The notes beneath the pieces were generated by a model that worked only from the letters and a program-made list of their open reading frames with translations, was not told the DNA's origin and did not search any database. From Kutzneria viridogrisea (GTDB taxonomy: Bacteria > Actinomycetota > Actinomycetes > Mycobacteriales > Pseudonocardiaceae): 64,000 nucleotides of DNA. This document shows positions 42,232 to 50,911 of the stretch, piece after piece. Where the stretch lies: positions 372,001 through 436,000 of the forward strand of contig JACJID010000008.1 of the NCBI GenBank assembly GCA_014138725.1. Direction: 5' to 3'. Positions within the stretch are counted from its first letter, which is position 1; each line of letters opens with the position of its first letter. Both the position numbers and the translations under genes were made by a program.

Positions 42232-42413
42232 CAGATGTTCACCGACAGGGCTCGCTCGACCAGTTCGTGCACTCGTGCGATGACCGAATCGCCGGTGAGC
42301 ACCGAGTAGAGCACCATCGCGAAGGCCACGACGGCCAAGAGCCCGACGAGGTATTCCACGGTTGCCATCCCGTCCTCGGAACCGAGCGAAAGCCGGCGGC
42401 GGATCCTCTCCAC
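42231..42413 (-). CDS. Flp-type major pilin (DUF4244)
   Basis: A 60-residue protein starting at GTG 42413 (GAGAGGGGA upstream). The class III prepilin site is clear: SEDGMATVEYLVGLLAVVAF, with cleavage after Gly15, Glu20 at +5 and Tyr21 next to it, followed by one hydrophobic helix and a short amphipathic tail ending ERALSVNI. It is probably the main pilus subunit, in the middle of the tad operon. Its small size makes it easy to miss. Confidence 0.88.
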   Translation of the reverse strand: MERIRRRLSLGSEDGMATVEYLVGLLAVVAFAMVLYSVLTGDSVIARVHELVERALSVNI

Positions 42414-42427
42414 AGTTCTGTCCCCTC

Positions 42428-43144
42428 TCACCAAGTGATCAGCAGTTGGCCCGCGAGCCCGAGCAGCACCGGCAGCACCGCGAGGCAGAAGAAGGCGGGC
42501 AGGAAGCACAGCCCCAGCGGTGCGGTGATCAGCACGGCGGCCCGCTGTGCACGGGCCTCGGCGCGGTCGGCTGCCGCTGCCCTGACCCGCACGGCCAGCC
42601 CGCCGGCCACACCAGCCAGCACCGTTCCCGAGCGAGCGCTCCGCCGGGCAGCGCGGGCGAGTTCGGCCGTGCTGGCCTCGGCCAGCGCTGGCGCCCACGC
42701 CTGCACGGGGTCGGCGCCCAGTGCGATCAGGTCGGCGGTCCGCAGCAGTGCCGTGGCGCTCGGTTCCGGGGCAACCGGGCTGATCGCACGGATCGCGGTG
42801 GCCACCGGCAAGCCGGCGGTGAGGCAGGCCGCCAACAGGTCCCAGGCCGCGGCGAGGGCCAGTGGATCGGTCACCACGCGCTGCGAGGCAGCGAGCCAGG
42901 TCCGCAGCCCGAACGCCACCCCACCCGCGACCACCAGGCCGACCACCCAGCTCGCCAGCACCGTGGCGATCGTGCCTGCGGCGAGGGCGCCGAGCCAGGG
43001 CAGCCAGGCCGGTGGGGATCGTGGCACCGCGACGGGCTCGGCGTCTCTGCGGACCAGCACCGAGTGGACCCGCTCGCGCGCCCGGGCCGGTCCGGGCAGC
43101 AGCACGAGCGCCACGGCGAGCAGGACGAGCACTGTGGTGGTCAT
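42428..43144 (-). CDS. tadC: Tad secretion inner-membrane protein TadC-like
   Basis: A type II secretion F-domain protein of 238 residues with hydrophobic segments at both ends and in the middle, and the cytoplasmic helical part AAAWDLLAACLTAGLPVATAIRAI. It partners TadB to form the platform of the Tad pilus machine. ATG 43144 overlaps the end of tadB by 4 bp. Confidence 0.87.
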   Translation of the reverse strand: MTTTVLVLLAVALVLLPGPARARERVHSVLVRRDAEPVAVPRSPPAWLPWLGALAAGTIATVLASWVVGLVVAGGVAFGLRTWLAASQRVVTDPLALAAAWDLLAACLTAGLPVATAIRAISPVAPEPSATALLRTADLIALGADPVQAWAPALAEASTAELARAARRSARSGTVLAGVAGGLAVRVRAAAADRAEARAQRAAVLITAPLGLCFLPAFFCLAVLPVLLGLAGQLLITW

Positions 43145-43962
43145 GGCGCCACCGGGTGCTCGGTGAGTTTGGCGCTCCACAGCACACCACCGCAGATGAA
43201 CAGTGCGCCGAGCACCAGCGCGAACTGCCCGATCGCGGTGTCCGCGAGCACGTGCAGCGGGTGCGCCTCCATGGCCTCGCCGAGCAGCACGCCCACTTCG
43301 GGCAGTGTCGCGAGCACGGCCGCGCTGGCCCTGGGCCCGGCCATCCTCGCGTGCACCTGCTTGGTGAACCTGATCCGCTCCTCCAGGTCGCGGCGGACCG
43401 CGTCCACCACCTCGGCGAGTGGTAGACCGTGTCGCCCAGACAGCCGCCACGCGTGGCCGAGCCTGGCGAGCACCGTGCGCAGGCTCGGTTCCTCGTGCGC
43501 CTTGTCCAGCAGGATCCGATCGACCTCCCCGCCCAGCTTGGCCGCCGAGGCGACAGCGATCATGGCCTTCGCCGCCTGCGGTTCGGCGTCGATGGCGGCC
43601 CGCTCGGCGGCGGTGGCCGGGTGTGCGCCGATCTTGAGTTCAGCCACCAACGCGGTGAGCGCGCCGACCATGCCCTCGATGAGCTGGGCCCGGCGGCGCA
43701 CGGCGCGCCGGGAGTGCCAGCGGCGCCAGCAGGTCACGCACAGCACCGCGTTGGCGATGGCGCCGCCCGCACCGAGCACCGACCAGCCGACACAGGCACC
43801 CGCCACGGCGAGCACGGCACTGCTGGGCCGGGGCAGTGGGCGGCGGCGCCGTGCGCGTGGCACGGTCGGCGCGATCGCGTGCAGTCGATGGCGCCCGTGC
43901 TTCGGCGGCCAGACCAGCACAGCCGCTGCCAGCAGCAGCACAGTGACAACGGGCACGATCAC
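43141..43962 (-). CDS. tadB: Tad secretion inner-membrane protein TadB-like
   Basis: A 273-residue F-domain protein with N-terminal membrane segments and the cytoplasmic motif LIEGMVGALTALVAELKIGAHPATA and LSGRHGLPLAEVVDAVRRDLEERIRFTKQVHARMAG, standard for TadB. GTG 43962 overlaps the tadA stop (GTGA); a second GTG at 43956 has a better-spaced GAGGAGG. Platform protein of the pilus. Confidence 0.87.
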   Translation of the reverse strand: MIVPVVTVLLLAAAVLVWPPKHGRHRLHAIAPTVPRARRRRPLPRPSSAVLAVAGACVGWSVLGAGGAIANAVLCVTCWRRWHSRRAVRRRAQLIEGMVGALTALVAELKIGAHPATAAERAAIDAEPQAAKAMIAVASAAKLGGEVDRILLDKAHEEPSLRTVLARLGHAWRLSGRHGLPLAEVVDAVRRDLEERIRFTKQVHARMAGPRASAAVLATLPEVGVLLGEAMEAHPLHVLADTAIGQFALVLGALFICGGVLWSAKLTEHPVAP

Positions 43963-45116
43963 CGCCTCCTCTGGCAGGCGAGCAACTCGGTCAGCAGCGG
44001 CCAACCCGCCAACTGCTCGCCCTCGCGCCAGGCCGGGCACACCACGACCTCGTCGGCGGGACGGTCGAGCACGCCGATCTCGACGAGCTTGCGCATGCCG
44101 TAGCGATCCCGTTTGACGTGCAGGACCAGGTGCACGGCAGCAGCGAGTTGGCTGTGCAACGCGGGACGGCTCATACCGCCCAGTGCCGCGAGAGCCTCCA
44201 TGCGGGCGGGCACCTCGGCGGGTGAGTTGGCGTGCAAGGTGCCCGCTCCCCCGTCGTGCCCGGTGTTGAGCGCCGCGAGGAGTTCACACGCCTCAGCCCC
44301 GCGCACCTCCCCGACCACGATCCGGTCGGGTCGCATCCGCAGCGCCTGCCGGACCAGGTCGCGGACCGTCACCTCACCCGCGCCCTCGACGTTGGGCTGC
44401 CTGGCCACCAGTCGCACGGTCTGCGGGTGGTCGGGCCGGAGTTCGCCCGCATCCTCAACGCAGACAACGCGTTCCCCTGCTGGCACACAGCCCAGCAGCG
44501 CCGCGAGCAGCGTGGTCTTGCCGGACCCGGTCGCCCCGACCACGAGGAAGGCCAGTCGTGCCAACACGATCGCGCGCAGCACGCGTTCGATGTCCGCGGT
44601 GAACGTGCCGAGGCGGCGCAGTGCGGTCAGGTCGTGCACGGCGGGGCGCAGCACGCGCAGGGACAGGGCCGTACCGTCGGCGCAGATCGGGGGCAGCACG
44701 GCGTGCATGCGGACCCGGTCCTGCTGCTCGGCGTGCGGCAGCCAGGCGTCCACGTAGGGCTGGCCCTCATCGAGCCGGCGCCCGGCGGACAGGGCCAGCC
44801 GCTGCGCGAGACGGCGCACGGCGTCGTCGTCGGGGAACCGGATCCCGGTCCGGCACAGACCGTGCTCGCCGTCCACCCAGACCTGATCCGGCCCGGTGAC
44901 CAGCACGTCGCTGGTGAAGGGGTCGCGCAGCAGCGGTTCCAGCGGTCCCGCACCGACGAACTCCTGGTGCACCCGCTCGATCGCGCCGAGCACGTCCACG
45001 TCGCTGGCGACCCCGCCGACCTCGGCACGCACCGCCTCGGCGACCCTGGCCGGGGTGAGGGCCACGCCACCGGCCGCCAGCCGCAGGCGGACCCGGTCCA
45101 CGAGGTCATCGGGCAT
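43959..45116 (-). CDS. tadA: Tad pilus assembly ATPase TadA/CpaF
   Basis: The secretion ATPase that drives pilus assembly. The 385-residue protein has Walker A GATGSGKT (194-201), CVEDAGELRPDHPQ (Asp box), MRPDRIVVGEVRGAEACELLAALNTGHDGG (Walker B and His box) and an N-terminal CpaF domain. ATG 45116 lies inside the end of the cpaE-like gene (11-bp overlap). Actinobacterial helicase/secretion-neighbourhood subtype. Confidence 0.94.
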   Translation of the reverse strand: MPDDLVDRVRLRLAAGGVALTPARVAEAVRAEVGGVASDVDVLGAIERVHQEFVGAGPLEPLLRDPFTSDVLVTGPDQVWVDGEHGLCRTGIRFPDDDAVRRLAQRLALSAGRRLDEGQPYVDAWLPHAEQQDRVRMHAVLPPICADGTALSLRVLRPAVHDLTALRRLGTFTADIERVLRAIVLARLAFLVVGATGSGKTTLLAALLGCVPAGERVVCVEDAGELRPDHPQTVRLVARQPNVEGAGEVTVRDLVRQALRMRPDRIVVGEVRGAEACELLAALNTGHDGGAGTLHANSPAEVPARMEALAALGGMSRPALHSQLAAAVHLVLHVKRDRYGMRKLVEIGVLDRPADEVVVCPAWREGEQLAGWPLLTELLACQRRR

Positions 45117-46182
45117 CGGGGACCTCGCACAGGGCCTCGACCACGGCCCGCGCTGCGGCGGCAAGCGGGCCTCGGCCACGGGTGGGCGGGCGCCCGCGTT
45201 CCAGGTCGGCGGCGAGACCGGGCTGCGAGCGCATGGCGGTGAGCAGGGGCAGGCCCACCGCTCGTGCGACCTCGTCGGCGCTCAGCCCACCGGGCGCGGG
45301 TCCGCGCACCACGACCTGGGCCTGGGTGGCCTCACCGAACAGTTGGCCCGCGACGCGGCGGGCGGCGGCGCAGGCACGGACCTCGGCGGGCACCACCAGC
45401 ACCGCGAGGTCGGCGTGGTCGAGCACGACCTCGGCGGGCTCGCTGCGATGCCGAGGCAGGTCGCACACCACGAGTTCGCCACCGCGCCGGGCTGAGGTCA
45501 GCACGGTGGCCACGGCCTGCGGGTTCAACTCCCCGTTGTCCCGGTCACAGGACAGCACGGTGAGCCTGCCCTGCCCGCGGTCCTGACCGGGCAGGGCGGC
45601 CCGCAGCGAGGAGGCGGAGACCCGGCCACCGCCGAGGGCCAGCTCGGGCCAGCGCAGGCCGGCCGCCGACTCCGCGCCCAGCACCAGGTCCAGGCCACCG
45701 GCCAGCGGGTCGCAGTCGACGAGCAGGGTGCGTCGCCCGCTGCGCAGTGCGGCCAGCCCCACCGCCGCGGTGAACACGGAGGCACCGGCACCGCCCCGGC
45801 CACCGACCACGGCCAGCACCCGGCCGGGTTCCTGACTCGGCCCGTCCACGGCGTCGGCGAAGGCCCCTGCCAGCCAGGACTCGCCTTCCGGCAGGCCGAG
45901 GACCCGTTCCGCGCCCACGGCGACCCCGCGCTCGAACAGGGTGGCCGGTGGGGTGCCCGAGGCGATCAGGACCACGCCGGAGCGGCGGGGCAGGCCGACC
46001 CGCTCGCAGCCCTGTGCGGCCTGGCCGTCCAGCACCACCAGGGGTGCGCGGGCCCAACTGCCGCGGGCCGAGCCCGCGTCGGGGGCGCGTTCCAGGTCGC
46101 AGCCCGCCGCGGCGGCCACCTTGAGCAGGTCGCCGAGCAGGTCCTCGTCGCCGACCAGCGCCAGCGGCTTCGCCTGGTTCAT
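45106..46182 (-). CDS. CpaE-like septum-site/secretion ATPase of the Tad operon
   Basis: A 358-residue MinD/ParA-fold protein (Rv3660c type). The deviant P-loop is GGRGGAGASVF, followed by LLVDCDPLAGGLDLVLGAE and LVVCDLPRHR. The N-terminal part is a receiver-like domain (ALVGDEDLLGDLLKVAAAAG). The signature lysines of true MinD are not evident in the P-loop, which is usual for this subgroup. First gene of the tad operon; ATG 46182. It is known to localise Tad machines in relatives. Confidence 0.87.
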   Translation of the reverse strand: MNQAKPLALVGDEDLLGDLLKVAAAAGCDLERAPDAGSARGSWARAPLVVLDGQAAQGCERVGLPRRSGVVLIASGTPPATLFERGVAVGAERVLGLPEGESWLAGAFADAVDGPSQEPGRVLAVVGGRGGAGASVFTAAVGLAALRSGRRTLLVDCDPLAGGLDLVLGAESAAGLRWPELALGGGRVSASSLRAALPGQDRGQGRLTVLSCDRDNGELNPQAVATVLTSARRGGELVVCDLPRHRSEPAEVVLDHADLAVLVVPAEVRACAAARRVAGQLFGEATQAQVVVRGPAPGGLSADEVARAVGLPLLTAMRSQPGLAADLERGRPPTRGRGPLAAAARAVVEALCEVPDAR

Positions 46183-46400
46183 CCCGCTTCCCCCGTCCCT
46201 GAGGGCGCCTCGGTCGTGCGCCTTGGCACCACCATGGCGGGGCGGGAGTGGGGAGCGGGGGGCTCGGAGATCCAGATGTGGACAACTCTGCGGCTGTGGA
46301 CAACTGGGGGTCCGCGGGCGGTTGCGGCGCGGGATTGTCGTACCTGTGGGGCACGATGGAGCGGGGCGTCCTCGGGCCTGCCGCCTGGTCCCGGATAGAG
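46183..46400. other. Promoter region of the tad operon
   Basis: No gene. The stretch contains copy D of the paired TTGTCCACA boxes (46277-46303) and should include the tad operon promoter on the minus strand, as the 6C RNA gene lies further upstream. Confidence 0.4.
46277..46303 (-). repeat. Composite paired-box repeat, copy D (boxes only)
   Basis: On the minus strand TTGTCCACA occurs at 46303-46295 and 46285-46277, 18 bp apart, followed by TCTGGATCTCCGAG, which matches the TGGATCTCCAG of copy B. The TAGACT...GCCCCCC tail is absent here. Confidence 0.6.
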
Positions 46401-46470
46401 GACGACCCCCGTCAGGGGGGAGGGACGGGGGTCGCCTACGGTTCAGTCCCGGGGGGTTGGACTGAACGCT
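46401..46470 (-). ncRNA. 6C small RNA (B11-like)
   Basis: On the minus strand two hairpins follow each other, each with six consecutive C in its loop: GTTCAGTCC-loop-GGACTGAAC (46467-46441) and CGACCCCCGTC-loop-GACGGGGGTCG (46434-46403). This is the defining structure of the actinobacterial 6C RNA. The position, between the cpaE-like and HAD genes, is the same as that of B11/6C between Rv3660c and Rv3661 in M. tuberculosis. The 5' end is uncertain; a further TCCGGCA/TGCCGGA hairpin at 46471-46487 lies just upstream. The second hairpin probably terminates the RNA. Confidence 0.88.
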
Positions 46471-46578
46471 CCGGCATGGTGCCGGATGCCCCCATGGTAT
46501 CCCCTCGACGGCTGAGGGCGCTGCCTTCCGGCGGCCAGGACACGCCGCCAACCGCGTGACGCCACCTATGCTGGCGCG

Positions 46579-47385
46579 GTGGATCCCAGCACCGGCGCAC
46601 GGACAGCGGCGTTCTTCGACCTGGACAAGACGGTCATCGCCAAGTCCAGTCTGCTGGCCTTCAGCCGGCCCTTCTTCCAGGAGGGGCTGATCAACCGCAG
46701 AGCGGTGCTCAAGAGCGCATACGCCCAGTTCGTGTTCATGCAGGCCGGTGCCGACGCCGACCAGATCGAGCGGATGCGCGCGCACATCACCGCGCTGTGC
46801 ACCGGCTGGGACGTGGAGCAGGTGCGCTCGATCGTCGAGGAGACCCTGCACGACATCGTGGACCCACTGGTCTACAAGGAGGCCACCCAACTGATCGCGG
46901 ACCACCGTGCCGCAGGTCACGACGTGGTGGTCGTCTCAGCCTCCGGGCAGGAGATCGTCGCGCCGATCGCCGAGATGCTGGGTGCCACGCACTGCGTGGC
47001 GACCCGGATGGTGGTCGCGGAGGGGCGGTACACCGGCGAGGTGGAGTTCTACTGCTACGCCGGGAACAAGGCGGTGGCGATCCGGGAGCTGGCCGAGACG
47101 GAGGGCTACAAGCTGGAGGAGTGCCACGCCTACTCGGACTCGGCGACCGACGAGCCGATGCTGGCCGCGGTGGGGCACCCGACGGCGGTGAACCCGGACC
47201 GCGCGCTGCGCAAGGTGGCCGCCCAACAGGGCTGGCCGGTGCTGACCTTCTCCGACCCGGTCTCGCTGCGGGCGCGGATCCCCACGCCCTCGGGCACGGC
47301 AGTGGCGGCCACGGCGATCGGTATCGGCGCGGTGGCTGCCGCCGGGCTGGCCTGGTACGGGCTTCGCAGGCGCCGCAAGGCCTAG
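46579..47385 (+). CDS. HAD-IB family phosphatase with C-terminal membrane segment
   Basis: A 268-residue SerB-like HAD hydrolase (Rv3661 type). Motif I is DLDKT (14-18), motif II Ser120 in VVVVSASGQE, Lys in GNKAVAIRE and the acidic motif IV YSDSATDEPML. A hydrophobic segment (AVAATAIGIGAVAAAGLAWY) and basic tail RRRRKA anchor it to the membrane. GTG 46579 lies 6 nt after TATGCT, so the transcript is probably leaderless. The phosphorylated substrate is unknown. Confidence 0.88.
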   Translation: MDPSTGARTAAFFDLDKTVIAKSSLLAFSRPFFQEGLINRRAVLKSAYAQFVFMQAGADADQIERMRAHITALCTGWDVEQVRSIVEETLHDIVDPLVYKEATQLIADHRAAGHDVVVVSASGQEIVAPIAEMLGATHCVATRMVVAEGRYTGEVEFYCYAGNKAVAIRELAETEGYKLEECHAYSDSATDEPMLAAVGHPTAVNPDRALRKVAAQQGWPVLTFSDPVSLRARIPTPSGTAVAATAIGIGAVAAAGLAWYGLRRRRKA

Positions 47386-47822
47386 ACCACAAGGCCCCAG
47401 CGGGGGAACTACCCGAAGGAGACCCCGGCTGGAACGCACCGCAGACGGCGCCGCGGCGTGTCGGTGCGGGAGCGTCCCCCGCTCGGCGGTAGACGCTCCC
47501 GGCCGTCCTCGGGCACCGGGCGTGAGCGGGCGTTTTCCTCACGGACAGCGACTTGAACGGTGCACCCGTCCGTGCCCTTGCTGTGACAGCCATCACGCAC
47601 TAGAAAGGGAGGTGCGGACTTCTAGTCGGCCAGGGACGGAGCGGAGGAGAAGCCCCGTCCACCCCGGAAGAACTCCGTGCACGGGACATCGGGCACCCAC
47701 GCACAGCACGCCGCGGGAGGCATGTCGCCTGGGGCTGCGTACCGGGACGCCGGACGCCGAGCACCCTTCGAGTGCGACAACAGTTGCACGCTTGGTACCC
47801 CGATCGTTCCGTGCTGATTGAC
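47386..47822. promoter_or_regulatory. Intergenic region with a Crp/GlxR-like site
   Basis: No supported gene in about 440 bp. TGTGA-CAGCCA-TCACG at 47582-47597 matches the TGTGA-N6-TCACA consensus at 9 of 10 fixed positions. A GGGAGG-GTG stretch follows at about 47607-47615, but the frame it opens reads as Arg/Pro-rich and is not convincing. What the site regulates is unclear. Confidence 0.45.
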
Positions 47823-47854
47823 TAGCGGGCCCCGTCTTCGGACGGGGCCCGCTA
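47823..47854 (-). terminator. Terminator overlapping the protease stop codon
   Basis: A perfect 14-bp stem TAGCGGGCCCCGTC with a TTCG tetraloop; the last arm includes the TAG stop of the serine protease gene on the minus strand. Confidence 0.9.
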
Positions 47855-48982
47855 TTCGTTCACGGCCAGTCCCTCGGACAGGACCTGCACGGTGCCGCCC
47901 TTGTTGGCGGCGACCACGGTGCAGGCGACCTGCTTGCCGACCAGCTGCGGGGTCACGGTCAGCTCCGCGCCGCGGCCGATCGGCGCGGGGATGGTGAACG
48001 GGCCGACGTGGGTCAACGTGGCCCAGCCGTACTCGACGGTGTCGGGGGCGGGGTGCCAGGTGGGGGCCGTGCAGCGCAAGACCTGGCCGACTCGCGGTGT
48101 GCCGGAAACGCGCGCGGACCCGACCGGGTAGGGCTCGCGGTCTCGCAGCGGGCCGAGGGCCCAGTGGCGGAAGGCGGTGGCGTCGGCGAACGCCTCCGGT
48201 GCGGGCTGGCCGCAGGACTTGCCCGCGGTCTCGCCGCCGAAGCTGAACGCGCCGACCAGTTCGGGCCGCCCGTGCGCGTACTGGACCACGGGGCTGCCGC
48301 TGTCCTGGAAGCAGCCGGTGATCAGCCCGGCCGGGTCCTGCGCGCAGGTCACCGAGTGCTCGTCCACGGTGGCGGGCGTGCTCGCCTGGCAGGTGCCGTG
48401 CGTGATGGTGGTGAGGTCGCCGCGGTGCAGCACGTCGTTGCGGAAGTCCGGTGCGGGCTTGCCGGTGGTGCCGTGCGCGAACACGGAGACCGCGCTGCCG
48501 GGTGCGGGGCGTTCGCGGGCGATCGGCAGCGGCGGGATGTCCAGTACCGGCCGGTCGAGCAGCAGCACGGCGAGGTCGTTGCGCGCGCTGCTCGCGTTGG
48601 GGTCGTCCGGGGCGGAGGGCGAGGGCAGGATCTGGTAGCCGGGCAGGGCGGCGGCAGCCCGGATACGCCGCACCTCGCCGGGTTCGCCGGAGAGCACCCG
48701 CGCGTTGACGTGCACGTCGAGTTGGCTGGGGTCCAGGTGGTCGATGCAGTGCGCGGCGGTGAGCACCCGGTCGGGCGCGATCAGCGCACCGCCGCAGCCA
48801 GCGAGTTGCAGCAGCGGTCCGTCCGCGCGCAGTGCCAGGGTGGCCACCCACGGGGCGGTGTCCGGATCGGTCACGGCGGTGCCACCGGACATCGCCTGGG
48901 CGGGCGCGACGGCCGCCAGTCCGGTGCCGAGCAGTGCCGCCGCGAGCACGCCGATCCGCTGTGTCACAGGGGGAATTCGCAC
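47852..48982 (-). CDS. Secreted trypsin-like serine protease with C-terminal Ig-like domain
   Basis: The 376-residue protein has a signal peptide (IGVLAAALLGTGLAAVAPAQA), an S1 protease domain with His78 (LTAAHC), Asp136 (ARNDLAVL) and Ser228 (FQDSGSP), and a C-terminal domain of about 85 residues (SARVSGTPRVGQVLRCTAPT) of the type repeated in actinomycete secreted proteins. Cysteines in GCGGAL/AHC and TCAQ/GCFQ suggest disulfides. GTG 48982 is preferred because TAGCGT lies 7 nt upstream (leaderless); GTG 48967 is the alternative. Confidence 0.88.
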   Translation of the reverse strand: MRIPPVTQRIGVLAAALLGTGLAAVAPAQAMSGGTAVTDPDTAPWVATLALRADGPLLQLAGCGGALIAPDRVLTAAHCIDHLDPSQLDVHVNARVLSGEPGEVRRIRAAAALPGYQILPSPSAPDDPNASSARNDLAVLLLDRPVLDIPPLPIARERPAPGSAVSVFAHGTTGKPAPDFRNDVLHRGDLTTITHGTCQASTPATVDEHSVTCAQDPAGLITGCFQDSGSPVVQYAHGRPELVGAFSFGGETAGKSCGQPAPEAFADATAFRHWALGPLRDREPYPVGSARVSGTPRVGQVLRCTAPTWHPAPDTVEYGWATLTHVGPFTIPAPIGRGAELTVTPQLVGKQVACTVVAANKGGTVQVLSEGLAVNE

Positions 48983-49070
48983 CCGGCCGACGCTAGGGAC
49001 GAGGGGTGTGCGCGCACATCGGACCCGAGGTTGATCAGGCCTGGTCCCAGTGGTTGACCTGCCCACTGTG

Positions 49071-49086
49071 ACGTGAGTAACTTACC
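49071..49086 (-). promoter_or_regulatory. Candidate MurR operator upstream of nagZ
   Basis: GGTAAGTTACTCACGT (minus strand) matches AGTAAGTTTCCCACGT at the murR start in 13 of 16 positions. It lies 50 bp upstream of the nagZ GTG. Nearby AGAAGATTTCC (49108-49118) is a weaker similar stretch. Confidence 0.55.
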
Positions 49087-49135
49087 GATGTCATTCACCA
49101 TTCGGTGAGAAGATTTCCACTGCGGGAGGCCCGCC

Positions 49136-50911
49136 GTGCGCCAGCTGAGACGTCCGCTCATCGCCCTGACGACCGCGCTCGCCGCCGTGGCCACGACCGC
49201 GGTGACCGCGAACGCGCAGACCGGCACGGAGAATGGCTACGTGACCCAAGCCGTGGTGAACTCCGTGCTGCACAGGATGTCCCTGCCGGAGAAGGTCGGC
49301 CAGCTGTTCATGACCTACGGCTACGGACCGGCCGCGAACACGGTGGACCCCCGCAACCAGACCGAGTTCGGCGTGGACACCCCGGCGCAGGTGGTGCAGC
49401 GCTACCACCTCGGCGGCTTCATCTACTTCGCGTGGAGCGACAACATCGCCAACCCCGGGCAGATCGCCAAGCTGTCCAACGGGCTCCAGCAGGCCGCGCT
49501 GACCTCTGGCGCGCACGTGCCGCTGTTGATCTCCACCGACCAGGAGCAGGGGCTGGTCACCCGGATCGGCGCCCCCGCCACGACCTTGCCGGGCAGCATG
49601 GCCCTGGGCGCGAGCCGGGACACCGGGGCCGCGAGGCAGGCCGCCGCGATCACCGGGCGCGAGCTGCGCGCCATGGGCGTCAACATGGACAACGCGCCCG
49701 ACTCGGACGTCAACGTGAACCCGGCCAACCCGATCATCGGGATCCGGTCCTTCGGCTCGGACCCGGAGCTGGTCTCCGACATGGTGTCCGCGCAGGTGCA
49801 CGGCTACCAGGACAGCGGCCCCGCGTTCAGGACGGTCTCGGCGGCCGCCAAGCACTTCCCCGGCCACGGGGACGCGGCCACCGACAGCCACACCGGGCTG
49901 CCCGTGATCGACCACGACAAGGCGACCTGGGAGCAGGTGGACGCGCCGCCGTTCCGCGCGGCCATCGCCAGCGGGGTCGACGTGATCATGACCGCGCACA
50001 TCGTGTTCCCCAAGCTCGACACCTCCGGGGACCCGTCCACCCTGTCCCCCACCGTGCTCACCGGCATGCTGCGCAACGAACTCGGCTACCAGGGCATGGT
50101 CATCACCGACTCACTGCAGATGGCGGGCGTGCGCCAGAAGTACTCCGACGCGGAGATCCCGGTGAAGGCCCTGCAGGCAGGCGCGGACATGCTGCTGATG
50201 CCGCAGCACGTCGGCACAGCCATCGACGGCGTGCTCAACGCGGTGCGGACCGGGCAGCTTTCCGAGCAGCGCATCGACCAGAGCGTGCGGCGCATCCTGA
50301 CCGTGAAGTACCGCCGCGGCGTGCTGTTCCAGCCGTTCACCGACACCAGCGCGGTGGACCGCGTGGTCGGCAGCAAGGACAACAAGGCAGCGGCGCAGCG
50401 GATCACCGACAACACCGTGACCGTGCTGCGCAATGACGACAAGCTGCTGCCGCTGAAGTCCAAGCCCAAGTCGGTGCTGGTCACCGGCTGGGGGCAGACC
50501 GCGACGGCCACCCTGGCGAACGCGGTCACGGCTCGGGGCAGCAAGGCCACCGCGCTGACCGTGGGCGCCGCACCCACCCCGGCCACGATCAGCGCCGCCG
50601 TGCAGGCCGCGGGCGCCAACGACGCCGTGGTCGTGCTGACCAACGGCGCCTACAAGGACCCGGGCCAGCAGGACCTGGTGCGCCAACTGGTGGCCACGGG
50701 CAAGCCGGTGATCGCGGTGTGCGTGGGCAACCCGTACGACCCGGGCTCGGTGCCGCAGGCCAGGACCTGGATCGACACGTACTCGTCCACGGCGGTGTCC
50801 ATGGAGTCGCTGACCAAGGTGATCTTCGGCGAGCACGGCCCGCGCGGGCTGCTCCCGGTGAGCATTCCCGGCCCGGACGGGTACGCCTACGGCGCCGGGC
50901 TGACCTGGTGA
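49136..50911 (+). CDS. nagZ: Exported GH3 beta-N-acetylglucosaminidase (NagZ type)
   Basis: Releases GlcNAc from the non-reducing end of peptidoglycan fragments. The 591-residue protein has a Sec signal peptide (cleavage after ANA), the NagZ motif KHFPGHGDAATDSHTGLP near 238-255 that contains the catalytic His/Asp dyad, the nucleophile in ITDSLQM near 323, and a C-terminal alpha/beta domain as in Bacillus NagZ. GTG 49136 follows GGGAGG. The stop overlaps namZ (GTGA). Three exported enzymes in a row suggest extracellular muropeptide breakdown. Confidence 0.93.
   Translation: MRQLRRPLIALTTALAAVATTAVTANAQTGTENGYVTQAVVNSVLHRMSLPEKVGQLFMTYGYGPAANTVDPRNQTEFGVDTPAQVVQRYHLGGFIYFAWSDNIANPGQIAKLSNGLQQAALTSGAHVPLLISTDQEQGLVTRIGAPATTLPGSMALGASRDTGAARQAAAITGRELRAMGVNMDNAPDSDVNVNPANPIIGIRSFGSDPELVSDMVSAQVHGYQDSGPAFRTVSAAAKHFPGHGDAATDSHTGLPVIDHDKATWEQVDAPPFRAAIASGVDVIMTAHIVFPKLDTSGDPSTLSPTVLTGMLRNELGYQGMVITDSLQMAGVRQKYSDAEIPVKALQAGADMLLMPQHVGTAIDGVLNAVRTGQLSEQRIDQSVRRILTVKYRRGVLFQPFTDTSAVDRVVGSKDNKAAAQRITDNTVTVLRNDDKLLPLKSKPKSVLVTGWGQTATATLANAVTARGSKATALTVGAAPTPATISAAVQAAGANDAVVVLTNGAYKDPGQQDLVRQLVATGKPVIAVCVGNPYDPGSVPQARTWIDTYSSTAVSMESLTKVIFGEHGPRGLLPVSIPGPDGYAYGAGLTW

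Noticed and set aside
46401-46487. Riboswitch for the HAD gene on the plus strand
   Set aside because: The C-runs are in the loops only on the minus strand, the 6C pattern fits exactly, and the HAD gene appears leaderless.
47612-47821. Small gene starting at the GTG after the Crp-like site
   Set aside because: The translation is Arg/Pro/Thr-rich with no hydrophobic core or motif and looks like non-coding high-GC DNA.
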